A DNA stretch of 64,000 bases from Haloglomus irregulare (GTDB taxonomy: Archaea; Halobacteriota; Halobacteria; Halobacteriales; Haloarculaceae). The position numbers and the translations under genes are program-made. The stretch covers positions 62,001 to 126,000 of the forward strand of contig NZ_QMDX01000004.1 of NCBI RefSeq assembly GCF_007421925.1, read 5' to 3'. Shown one piece after another: positions 25,330 through 33,789 of this stretch (its first letter is position 1; every line of letters starts with the position of its first letter). The notes beneath the pieces were generated by a model. That model was given only the letters and a program-made list of their open reading frames with translations. It searched no databases and was not told the DNA's origin.

Positions 25330-26796
25330 ATGACTCCCCCACGGGTGATGAGCACGCAGCATCCGGATAACGCGACGGCCCCGTTCTTCGGCGACCAGGT
25401 CATCGAGGACGACGCGGAGATCCGGGAGGCGTACTACGCCTACTCCCACCTCGGTGCCGACGAGCAGATGTGGGACTTCGAGGGGAAGGAGGGCGACGAG
25501 TACGCGGTCAAGAAGCTGCTCTCGCGGTACGACGGCTTCTTCGCGGACACCCGACTGGGCGGGGATGTCCGCCTCACTGTCCGGGGTCCGAACCCCGACG
25601 TCGAGGAGAACGAGGGGAAGGTGCTGCTGGAGATCCTGGAGTCGATCCCGCGCTCGTACGACGCGGCGGCGGCCTTCGCCGAGGACGCGGACGTCCCGAC
25701 GGTGGCTCCCATCCACGAGGTCATCGTTCCGATGGTGACCGACGCCGAGCAGGTCGAGCTGGTCCGGGACTACTACACGGAGTTCGTCGCGGGGAAGGCC
25801 GAGGCCACCGTCGCCGGCCGCCGTATCGCGGACTGGGTCGGCGAGTTCCACCCGCCGACCGTCTCGGTCATCCCGCTCATCGAGACGCGGGAGGCGATGC
25901 TCTCGGCCCACGACATCCTCCGCCAGTACGTCGACGGGCAGGACATCGACTCCCAGCGGGTGTTCCTGGCGCGGTCGGACCCGGCGCTGAACTACGGGTC
26001 CCTCTCGGCGGACCTCATCAACCTCGTCGCGCTCCAGCGGCTCCACGCGACGGCCGAGGACCTGGGCATCGAGGTCCACCCGATCCTCGGCGCGGGGTCG
26101 GCGCCGTTCCGCGGCGGCCTCGCGCCCGACACCGTCGAGCGGACCCTCTCGGCATACGGCGGCGTCACGACGTTCACCGTCCAGTCGGCGTTCAAGTACG
26201 ACTACCCGGTCGACCGGGTCCGGGACGCCATCGCCCGGCTCCGGGAGGCACCGCTGACCGACCCGAAACCGGTCGACGAGGAGCGGGCGCTCGCGCTCAT
26301 CGACCGGATCGCCGGGACATACGCCGACCGGGTGGAGCGGCTGGCGCCGCTGGTCAACCGCGTGGCCGAGCACGTCCCCAAGCGCCGGGCCCGGAAGCTC
26401 CACGTCGGCCTGTTCGGCTACTCGCGCGAGGTCGGCGAGAACGCCCTCCCCCGTGCCATCGGCTACACCGCCGCGCTGTACAGCGTCGGCCTGCCGCCGT
26501 CGCTGCTGGGCGTAGCCGCGCTGGACGACGACGACGTCGCGTTCGTCGAGGAGACGTTCCCGCGGTTCTTCGAGACGCTCGGGACGGCGCTGAGGTACCA
26601 CAACCCCCGGGCCTTCGAGGTGGCCGACATCCCCACGGACGACGTGGAGGCGGCGACCGACCTCGTCGACGCGGACCCCGACCCCGAGCACCGCGCGGCC
26701 ACCGACGACGTCATCGACGCGCTGGCCGCGGGCCGCTCGGACGGCATCGAGGAGTCCGTCGTCCGGGCGGCGCGAGCCCGGGGCTTCCTCGGGTGA
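25330..26796 (+). CDS. ppcA: Archaeal-type phosphoenolpyruvate carboxylase
   Basis: This 488-residue enzyme is half the size of the bacterial enzyme and typical of the archaeal PpcA family. It opens with PRVMSTQHPDNATAPFFG, the hallmark of the group, and contains GVGS-like ILGAGSAPFRGGL near 255. It adds bicarbonate to phosphoenolpyruvate to make oxaloacetate, feeding the TCA cycle and aspartate family. Together with porAB downstream it handles pyruvate-level carbon. ATG at 25330. Transcribed alone and convergent with the F420 oxidoreductase. Confidence 0.93.
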   Translation: MTPPRVMSTQHPDNATAPFFGDQVIEDDAEIREAYYAYSHLGADEQMWDFEGKEGDEYAVKKLLSRYDGFFADTRLGGDVRLTVRGPNPDVEENEGKVLLEILESIPRSYDAAAAFAEDADVPTVAPIHEVIVPMVTDAEQVELVRDYYTEFVAGKAEATVAGRRIADWVGEFHPPTVSVIPLIETREAMLSAHDILRQYVDGQDIDSQRVFLARSDPALNYGSLSADLINLVALQRLHATAEDLGIEVHPILGAGSAPFRGGLAPDTVERTLSAYGGVTTFTVQSAFKYDYPVDRVRDAIARLREAPLTDPKPVDEERALALIDRIAGTYADRVERLAPLVNRVAEHVPKRRARKLHVGLFGYSREVGENALPRAIGYTAALYSVGLPPSLLGVAALDDDDVAFVEETFPRFFETLGTALRYHNPRAFEVADIPTDDVEAATDLVDADPDPEHRAATDDVIDALAAGRSDGIEESVVRAARARGFLG

Positions 26797-26818
26797 GGAC
26801 GCCACGCGGCCCGACTGC

Positions 26819-27823
26819 CTACCCCCCGGGCGCCAGGGCCTCGATGGTCGCGTCGAGCATCCCGGGGGCGTCCTGCGGAATCGTCACGAGCGGCCGGTCC
26901 AGCACGTCCATCGCGCGGAGGTCGGCGAACTGTCCGCGGGCGGCCTCGGGCGTCCCCGCCACGCCCAGCGCCGCGACCATCTCGTCCGTGACGGCCGCGC
27001 GGGCGGCCTCGCGCTCGCCCGACCGCCACGCCTCGGCGACGGCATCGGCCCCGTCCGGAAACCGGTCGGCGACGGCCCGGCGGTAGCCCTCGCCGTTGCC
27101 GACGTAGTAGGCGACGTGGCCGCGGATGGCGTCCCGGGCCTCGGCGGGGTCCTCGTGGACCGCCGCGGGGACGTACGGCGCGACCGTGATGTCCTCGGCG
27201 TCACGGTCCGGGGGGGTGTGCTCGCGGATGTAGTCGAAGGCCTCGGGGAGGGCCGGAAACGGGACGTTGTGGGGGATCCAGCCGTCGCAGAGCCGCGCGA
27301 CGACCCGCCGGTTCGCGGGGCCGAGGGCCGCGCCGTACAGCGGAACCCGCGACCCGAGTGCGGGGAAGTCGGCCGCGTGGAAGACCTGCCCATCGTAGTC
27401 GACCCGGCCGCCGCCCTCCAGGAACTCCCGGACCAGTTCGATGCACTCGTGGGCGCGCCGGGCCGGGTTCGGGTCATCGAACGACAGCCCGTGGAGGTCC
27501 TCGATCGACTTGCGAGTGCTCGTCCCGAGCCCGAGCGTGAACCGGCCGCCCGAATCGCGCTGCAGCGTCGCGGCCGTCATGGCCAGCGTGGCCGGCGTCC
27601 GCGAGTAGACGTTCAGGATGGCCGCCCCCACCTCGACGGCCTCGGTCCGCTCGACGATCTCGGCCAGTTTCACCGGCGCCGCGGTGTACCAGAGCTCGCC
27701 GAGCCACACCGAGTCGTAGCCCAGCTCCTCGGCCCGGACCGCCACCTCGGCCGGGTCCGGGCCGACCTGTGGCAGCAGGAACCCCACCCCGTTGACCTCG
27801 GCCGCGGCGTCCGACCTGGACAT
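26819..27823 (-). CDS. F420-dependent LLM-class oxidoreductase
   Basis: The protein has 334 residues and is a luciferase-like TIM barrel with GFLLPQVGPDP, GAAILNVYSRTPATLAMTAA and TLGLGTSTRKSIEDLHG. Its start codon overlaps the stop of the CaiB/BaiF gene by one base (TGATG on the minus strand), so the two are translationally coupled. That points to a job on a CoA-linked substrate or its product. It is related to but distinct from the protein at 11683-12687. Confidence 0.84.
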   Translation of the reverse strand: MSRSDAAAEVNGVGFLLPQVGPDPAEVAVRAEELGYDSVWLGELWYTAAPVKLAEIVERTEAVEVGAAILNVYSRTPATLAMTAATLQRDSGGRFTLGLGTSTRKSIEDLHGLSFDDPNPARRAHECIELVREFLEGGGRVDYDGQVFHAADFPALGSRVPLYGAALGPANRRVVARLCDGWIPHNVPFPALPEAFDYIREHTPPDRDAEDITVAPYVPAAVHEDPAEARDAIRGHVAYYVGNGEGYRRAVADRFPDGADAVAEAWRSGEREAARAAVTDEMVAALGVAGTPEAARGQFADLRAMDVLDRPLVTIPQDAPGMLDATIEALAPGG

Positions 27824-28986
27824 CAGCTGACGGCCCCCGAATCCAGCAGCGACTCGACCTCGTCATCGTCGAGCCCGGCCTCGCGCAGGACCGCGGCGGT
27901 GTGCTCACCGTGGCCGGGGACGGACTCGTCGGTGTCGGTCGGCACGTCGGTCCCCATCGCCGGGAAGCCGACCCGCGGTGGCGCGTCCGCGGGCCGTTTC
28001 ACCACCCGCTCGGAGAGCTGGTCGTGTTCGAACGCCTCTGCCGGCGTGAGGACGGGCCCCGTCATCGTCCCGTCGCTCAGCTCCGCCAGCCACTCCTCGC
28101 GGGTCCGCTCGGCGAACAGCTCCTCCAGCCCCTCCCGAAGTGCGGCCCGTCGGTCCGGGTCGCCGCTCATGTGCTCGCCGACCCACTCCTCGCGGCCGAC
28201 CTCCTCGCAGAACGCCTGCCAGAACTCCGGCTCCAGCGCCCCGAGCGTGATGTACTGGCCGTCGGCACACTGGTAGACGTCGTACCAGGGGTACTGCCCG
28301 GTGAGTGCGGTCCCGCCGGGGCGTGGGTCCTCGCCCGCGAGCGCTTCGTAGGCGACCGACTGGGAGAACGACGCCACCACGTCCGTCATCGAGACGTCGA
28401 TATACTCGCCGCCGCCGTTACCGAGTTCGCGGGAGAGCAGCGCCGAGACGATACTGAACGCGGCGAACAGGCCGCCGCCGAGGTCGCCGATCTGGTAGCC
28501 CGGGACCCGGGGGGCGTCGTCCTCGCCGTTCCGGGTCATGTCCAGCAGTCCGGCGACGCCCACGTAGTTCAGGTCGTGGCCGGCGCGCTCCCGGTAGGGA
28601 CCGCTGTTGCCGTAGCCCGAGAGCGAACAGTAGACGACCTCGTCGTTGACTTCGCGGACGCTGTCGTAGTCGACGCCGAGCCGGTCCACCACGCCGGGGC
28701 GGAACTGCTCGAAGACGACGTCCGCCCCGGCCGCCAGCTCCATGAACGCCTCCCGGCCGGCGTCGCTCTTCAGGTCGATGGCGACCGACCGCTTGCCGCG
28801 GTTGACCGAGTCGAACAGCGCGCCCGTCCCGCGCTCGGTGACCGGCGGCGTGTGGCGGGCGTAGTCGCCAGCGCCCGTATCCTCCACCTTCACCACGTCG
28901 GCGCCCATGTCCGCCAGCAGCTGCGTGGCGTACGGTCCCGGCAGGAGGCGGGTCAGGTCGAGCACCCGCACGTCGTCGAGTCGCAT
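27823..28986 (-). CDS. CaiB/BaiF-family CoA-transferase
   Basis: The protein has 387 residues. The N-terminal VLDLTRLLPGPYATQLLADMGADVVKVE is the class III CoA-transferase signature. Asp near 165 in GHDLNYVGVAG is the expected catalytic aspartate that forms the acyl-CoA mixed anhydride. Another match is DLGGGLFAAFSIVSALL. Candidate roles are moving CoA between dicarboxylic or hydroxy acids, or alpha-methylacyl-CoA racemisation. First gene of a two-gene operon with the F420 oxidoreductase. Start ATG at 28986. Confidence 0.85.
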   Translation of the reverse strand: MRLDDVRVLDLTRLLPGPYATQLLADMGADVVKVEDTGAGDYARHTPPVTERGTGALFDSVNRGKRSVAIDLKSDAGREAFMELAAGADVVFEQFRPGVVDRLGVDYDSVREVNDEVVYCSLSGYGNSGPYRERAGHDLNYVGVAGLLDMTRNGEDDAPRVPGYQIGDLGGGLFAAFSIVSALLSRELGNGGGEYIDVSMTDVVASFSQSVAYEALAGEDPRPGGTALTGQYPWYDVYQCADGQYITLGALEPEFWQAFCEEVGREEWVGEHMSGDPDRRAALREGLEELFAERTREEWLAELSDGTMTGPVLTPAEAFEHDQLSERVVKRPADAPPRVGFPAMGTDVPTDTDESVPGHGEHTAAVLREAGLDDDEVESLLDSGAVS

Positions 28987-29118
28987 ACCGTTCGGTGCGG
29001 GGGGTGGCACTTCAAGACTCCCGCTCGGATGGACGGGGGGAGGTGGTCGCACTCGCCGTCCGCCCCGGGCAAAGGGAACGGCGAAGGATACAGCCGTCTC
29101 GCGCCCCCAGATGAATAC

Positions 29119-29547
29119 ATGCCGGAAGACCCCGACGAACACGGTCGGTCCGAGTCAGACGACACCCACTCGCTGCCCGAACCGTCGCCAACGCACGGCG
29201 CCGAGGACGTGGTCCGCATCCAGGTCGAGGCGCTCCGCCACAACGACCACCCGCGCGACGACGCTGGTATCGAGACGGCCTGGCGGTTCGCCTCCCCGGC
29301 CAACCGCGCGAACACGGGCCCGTTCGACGCCTTCCGCCGGATGGTCCGGAGCGAGCCGTACGCGGCGATGGTGGACCATCGGGAGGCGACGCTCGGACCC
29401 GTCGAGGTCCGGGACCGGCGCGCCACGGCCGAAGTGGCCCTCACCGGGCCCGAGGGCCGGTCGCGAACCTACCGGTTCCGCCTCTCCCGGGACCACCGCG
29501 GGGACCTCGACGGCTGCTGGCTGACCGACGCCGTCATGACGGCCTGA
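29119..29547 (+). CDS. DUF4864-like protein
   Basis: The protein has 142 residues: an acidic, disordered N-terminus (1-32), then a domain starting VVRIQVEALRHND and containing WRFASPANRANTGPFDAFRRM. The pattern of a helix, FASP and a following aromatic/MVRS segment resembles DUF4864. The fold is probably a small cone-shaped NTF2-like or alpha+beta domain, with function unknown. ATG at 29119. Divergent from the CaiB gene. Confidence 0.62.
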   Translation: MPEDPDEHGRSESDDTHSLPEPSPTHGAEDVVRIQVEALRHNDHPRDDAGIETAWRFASPANRANTGPFDAFRRMVRSEPYAAMVDHREATLGPVEVRDRRATAEVALTGPEGRSRTYRFRLSRDHRGDLDGCWLTDAVMTA

Positions 29548-29638
29548 TTATCGAGTTATCCGGCCCATTTCGCCCGAAAGTGCCACCTATTCGGTAGAAC
29601 CGGCTCTCCAACGTAAAACATCCCGGGATACCGGCCTA

Positions 29639-29855
29639 CGACCTCTCCGCTGCACGGACGATACGGGGGGTGCCGTCGGCGACGACGAGGCCGAAGCGCC
29701 GAGCGCATGAAGTCGCGACGGTCCACGCCGCGTCGGTCGCGGTCCCGACCGCGCTCACCGCCGGACGCCTCAGGTCCTCCCTCGCGGGCAGAGCTCTCGT
29801 TCCGTTCCACATCACCGGTGCCGTCGCTGTCGTCGTCATGGAACGGACATGGCAT
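29639..29855 (-). pseudogene. Possible remnant of a Tat-exported protein N-terminus (Dyp-peroxidase-like leader)
   Basis: From an ATG at 29855 the minus strand gives MPCPFHDDDSDGTGDVE, then a charged linker and GVDRRDFMRSAL, a twin-arginine leader of the style seen at the front of haloarchaeal Tat-exported Dyp-type peroxidases. Directly after it the frame runs into Arg/Pro-rich nonsense with no hydrophobic core, so the gene is broken. No peroxidase domain is found. Identification with Dyp peroxidase is from memory of leader style only. Confidence 0.3.
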
Positions 29856-30092
29856 CGTGCGTTCCCCCGTCCCGGTCACGGCCGGGCACTCGGCGGCAGA
29901 ACTGGCCCCGTATTCAACCCATCGTTTGAGCCACCCTGTCACGTCTTGAGTGGCCCACGCTCGTGGAGCCCGGCGGGGCAACTCCGGTGAACGTCCCCCG
30001 TATCGACATCGCGTCGCGGCCCCCCGACCCGCCGTCCCTCACCCGGACGCTGATGCCGTCGGTGGTCGGTAGAGGGCCACTGCCGCCAGCAG

Positions 30093-30100
30093 ATTTACAC
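30093..30100 (+). promoter_or_regulatory. TATA-like box deciding the start of the fusion regulator
   Basis: ATTTACAC lies 32 bases before the ATG at 30125. It supports a leaderless start there rather than at 29963 or 30053. Confidence 0.4.
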
Positions 30101-30124
30101 GAGTGGCACGCATTCGCACGGCTG

Positions 30125-33100
30125 ATGCCGGACGAGAGGGGTGGACGAACCGTCGCTGATCTGGTGGCGCGTCGAGCGGACCTGTTATCGCTGTTGGGGG
30201 AACCGCACGCCAAGCCCGAGATGGTCGAGTCGCTGGACACCTCGCGCTCGACGGTCGATCGCGCCATCCGACGATTACGTGACGCCGGCCTCGTCGAGCA
30301 GCGCCGCGGGGGCTACGCGCTCACGTACGCCGGCCGGGTGGCCGTCGAGCAGCACCGGTCGTACCGCGAATCGCTGGCGGCGACGGCGGCGGCCGAGCCG
30401 GTGGTGGCGCCGCTCTCGCCCGACACCGACCTGGACGTGGCGATGCTACGGGGCGCCACCAGCCAGCGTAGCGCCGAACCGTCGCCGTACCGGGCGCTGG
30501 AGCCGCTCCACGAGGCCATCGGCGAGGCCGACCGGTACCGGGGGGCGCTGCCGGCCCTCGACGACCCGCGGCATTTCCGGCTGCTCTACGAGCACGTCGT
30601 CTCCGGGGGGCGACCGGCGGCGCTGACGGTGAGCCGGTCGCTGCTCGACGCGCTGCGCGAGGAGTTCCCGCGCCGGCTCGAAGTGCTGCTAAACCGGCCC
30701 GAGATGGAGCTGACGACCGGCCCCGTCCCCGCCTACGGGCTGGTGGTGACCGAGCGCGATGGCGAGGAGACGACGACGGGCATCATCTACGACGACGGGA
30801 CCGTCCACGGGACGCTCCGGAACGACGCGGAGCCGGCGGCCGACTGGGCCCGGGAACGGCTGGCGACGGTTGCGGAGCGTGCGACGACGGTGATGCCGGC
30901 CGAGGACCGTCCGGCCGACGAGGGGCCGTCGCTGGACCCGGTGCTCGAGCGGGAGGGGTTCGTCCGGCCGTCGGAGTCGTACTTCGCGACGCGACCGACC
31001 GCCGACCCGGTCGACGCCTGGCTGGCGGGGCCGGGGCTCCCGGAGGTCCAGGCGGGCTACGCCGTGGACCCGACGCTGGAGCGCGACGGCGAGCGGACGG
31101 GGATGACCGACCACCTGCTGTCGCGGGTACGGGAGGGACCGGTGGCGGTCGTCGGCCCGCCGGGGAGCGGGAAGAGTACGGTCTGCAAGCGTGTCGCCTG
31201 CGAGTGGCACCGCGACGGCGGTACCGTCTTCTATCGCGAGGGCGGCCACCAGCCGGGATTCGACGCCGTCCGCGCGCTGACGGCCGCCGTCCGCGACGCG
31301 GACGACCCGCTGGTCGTCGTGGAGGACTGCCTCGCCCCGGACGCCCGCAGCGTGTTCGAGGTGGTGGCCTCGCTGGATGACGGCGAGGCGGCCGTCCTGC
31401 TGGATTCGCGGGCCTCGGACTGGAGCGACCCCCCGACGGACCTGCCGGTCGAGCCACCGGAGGCGGCCGAGGCCATCCGGATGCCGTCGCTCCTCGACGG
31501 TGACGCCGAGCGGCTTGCCGAGCGGTTCGAGCGGCTCGTCGACGCCGCCGTGGACGTCTCGGCGGAACAGCTCCGGACGGCGGTGCGCGACGAGCGCCGC
31601 CCGGGGGACGGCGCGGCGCCGGCCGAACCCCTACTCCTGGCGCATCGACTGGCCTCACGACTGGAGGGTCGGACGACGCCGAGCGGCCTGGAGTCGGCGG
31701 TCGAGGCGGTCCGGACGGACCTCGAGGAGCGCGGCGACGCCGCCGTCGCCGTCGGGCTGATCGTGAACCTGCTGAACGCCGCCGGGGTGCCCGTGCATGC
31801 GGCGTACGTCCACGCGGCCGTGGAGGCCGACTCGGACGCCGTTCGGTCGGGTCTCGACGCGCTCGACGGACGGGTGCTGTTCGGCCGTGATACGGACCGG
31901 TTCCGGACCGTGCACGACTCGTGGTCGACGGTCTACCTGCGGTCGGCGCTGGCGGACGGCGGGGCCGACACGCTCGGACGCTGTTGCACCCGCCTGCTCG
32001 CGCTGGGCGACACTCCCGACGCGCGAGCCGCGGCCCGTGAGGCGGTGACCGGCGACGGAACCGGCGCGGCGGCCGTGCTGGACCGCATCGCGGCGGCGCC
32101 CGGCGAGTGGGCTGACGATACCACCGAGCGGCTGTTCGGGCTTGGTCCGGACCTCCCGGCGCTGGCGCCGGCGCTGGCCGGCACCGACGGCCAGGGGGAG
32201 CTACCGGCCGCCTGCAGCGACGCGACCCGCGGCCGGGTGCAGGGGCAGCGGGCGGAGAGCTGGATGCTCGCCGGCGACCCGGACGCGGCCGAGGACGCGT
32301 ACGAACAGCTCCGCGAGGGCGCCGAGGCAGGGCGGTTCGGCGACGCGTCCGACCGGCTAGTCTGGCGGGCGATTCACGGGCTCGGCGACGTGGCCCGGCG
32401 GTGCGGCGAGTTCGACCGGGCCGAGGAGCTGATGGAGACCGCCGCCGAGCGGGCCCGGGCGGCGGGCAACGAGCGACAAGCTGCGGTCGCACGGATGCAT
32501 CTGGGCGTCCTGGCCGAGTACCGTGGCGACCTGGACCGGGCGGAGCGGCTGCTGACCGGGAGCCTCGACGACTTCGCGGACGCCGGCGGCCCGGGCGACC
32601 GTGCCGACGCGCTGGACAACCTCGGCATCGTCTACCGGAAGCTGGGCCGCTACGACGACGCGGCGGCGGCCCACCGGGAGTGTCTGGACATCCGACGGTC
32701 GTTGGGCGACCTGGCGGGCGAGCAGCGGGCCGTCCACAATCTGGGCACGCTGGCTCGCCACCGCGGCGACCTGACGACGGCCGAGCGACGGTTCCGCCGG
32801 TCGCTCGACCTGCAGACAGAGTGCGGCGGGCCCGCGGCCGAGGCGTACGTGGTCGGGGCGCTCGGCCGCGTCTACCTCCGGCGAGGTCACTACGACCGGG
32901 CTCGGGAGGCCCTCGACCGTGGCCTCGAACTGGCCCGCGAGACGGGCGACAGGCACGTCGAGATGGAGTTCGAGATCGACCACGGGCTGCTGGCCCACCG
33001 GACCGGCGACGCGGCGACGGCGGGCGAGCGACTCGAACGGGCGGTCGACCTCGCCCGCGAGGTCGAGGACCGCCGCGGCGAGAGCGACGCGCTCCGGGCG

Positions 33101-33634
33101 TCCGGCGTCGTGGCGCTCGAATCCGGGGACCTCGACAGTGCGGCCGAGCGACTGTCCGAGGCGCGCTCGCTCGCGGCGGAGACGGGCTACCGGGACGGCG
33201 AGGCGAACTGCTGGCTCGAACTCGCGCGGCTGGCCCGCCGCCGGGACGACGGGGACGTCGCCCGACGGCGGCTCGACGAGGTCTTCGACATCACCGAGGC
33301 GGCCGACAACAGGCTGGTCCGTGCCCGCGCGGAGGCCGTTCAGGGCGCGGTCACGGGCGACCCCGACACCATCGCGGATGCCGCCGACCGGCTCCGGGAC
33401 GCCGGGGCGGTTCCGGCGGCGCTGTGGGCGACCGACCTGCTGGTCGACGCGTGCGAGGCGGCCGGCGCCCTCGATACGGCGGCCGGTCACTGCGACCGCG
33501 CCGTCGACCTGGCGCGGGAGGCCGGGCTGACGGAGGACAGGGAGCGCTTCGCCGAACGCCGCCGGTCGTTCGAGACCGACCCCGACCCGACGACCGCGAG
33601 CAGCGATACCGAACACGGGACGACGCCCGACTGA
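30125..33634 (+). CDS. wHTH - FilR1-like - P-loop NTPase - TPR fusion regulator
   Basis: The protein has 1169 residues. In order: winged helix (about 10-80; recognition helix TSRSTVDRAIRRLRDAGLVEQ, then a short wing); an alpha/beta domain (about 120-260) with the pattern of the FilR1/MrpR sensor domain of haloarchaeal HTH regulators (LYEHVVSGG, ALTVSRSLLDALREEFPRRL, GIIYDDGTVHGTL); a STAND-like NTPase with Walker A GPPGSGKST (344-352) and Walker B DPLVVVEDC (near 400); a helical arm; and about ten TPR repeats (about 745-1130), for example ALDNLGIVYRKLGRYDDAAA. This looks like a MalT-type switch: TPRs sense a signal, the NTPase toggles, the HTH binds DNA. Signal and targets are unknown. Starts at 29963 and 30053 are less likely. 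Confidence 0.78.
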   Translation: MPDERGGRTVADLVARRADLLSLLGEPHAKPEMVESLDTSRSTVDRAIRRLRDAGLVEQRRGGYALTYAGRVAVEQHRSYRESLAATAAAEPVVAPLSPDTDLDVAMLRGATSQRSAEPSPYRALEPLHEAIGEADRYRGALPALDDPRHFRLLYEHVVSGGRPAALTVSRSLLDALREEFPRRLEVLLNRPEMELTTGPVPAYGLVVTERDGEETTTGIIYDDGTVHGTLRNDAEPAADWARERLATVAERATTVMPAEDRPADEGPSLDPVLEREGFVRPSESYFATRPTADPVDAWLAGPGLPEVQAGYAVDPTLERDGERTGMTDHLLSRVREGPVAVVGPPGSGKSTVCKRVACEWHRDGGTVFYREGGHQPGFDAVRALTAAVRDADDPLVVVEDCLAPDARSVFEVVASLDDGEAAVLLDSRASDWSDPPTDLPVEPPEAAEAIRMPSLLDGDAERLAERFERLVDAAVDVSAEQLRTAVRDERRPGDGAAPAEPLLLAHRLASRLEGRTTPSGLESAVEAVRTDLEERGDAAVAVGLIVNLLNAAGVPVHAAYVHAAVEADSDAVRSGLDALDGRVLFGRDTDRFRTVHDSWSTVYLRSALADGGADTLGRCCTRLLALGDTPDARAAAREAVTGDGTGAAAVLDRIAAAPGEWADDTTERLFGLGPDLPALAPALAGTDGQGELPAACSDATRGRVQGQRAESWMLAGDPDAAEDAYEQLREGAEAGRFGDASDRLVWRAIHGLGDVARRCGEFDRAEELMETAAERARAAGNERQAAVARMHLGVLAEYRGDLDRAERLLTGSLDDFADAGGPGDRADALDNLGIVYRKLGRYDDAAAAHRECLDIRRSLGDLAGEQRAVHNLGTLARHRGDLTTAERRFRRSLDLQTECGGPAAEAYVVGALGRVYLRRGHYDRAREALDRGLELARETGDRHVEMEFEIDHGLLAHRTGDAATAGERLERAVDLAREVEDRRGESDALRASGVVALESGDLDSAAERLSEARSLAAETGYRDGEANCWLELARLARRRDDGDVARRRLDEVFDITEAADNRLVRARAEAVQGAVTGDPDTIADAADRLRDAGAVPAALWATDLLVDACEAAGALDTAAGHCDRAVDLAREAGLTEDRERFAERRRSFETDPDPTTASSDTEHGTTPD

Positions 33635-33789
33635 CCCGGGTGGCCGTCGCCGTCGGGGTCGTCGCTCGCGACATCCCGGGGCGACCACCCGTCCGCAGGC
33701 CCGGAAACGGGGTCACCATCCACCGTGGATGTCACGGGCGGCTTCGCCGCAAGAACGAATACGTCCCGTGCCAATCGAGGGCATACGCC

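Larger units (their letters stand above)
29548..30124. other. Gene-poor stretch before the large fusion regulator
   Basis: Apart from the Tat-leader remnant no intact gene is seen. The frame of the large downstream gene is open back to 29963, but residues encoded before 30125 are Pro/Arg-rich and unlike a folded domain. A TATA-like ATTTACAC lies at 30093-30100. Confidence 0.5.

Noticed and set aside
24109-26805. 898-codon open frame on the minus strand
   Set aside because: It is antisense to ppcA and the EamA gene and low in complexity.
30783-32492. 569-codon minus-strand frame inside the fusion regulator
   Set aside because: Arg/Pro-rich shadow of the large gene.
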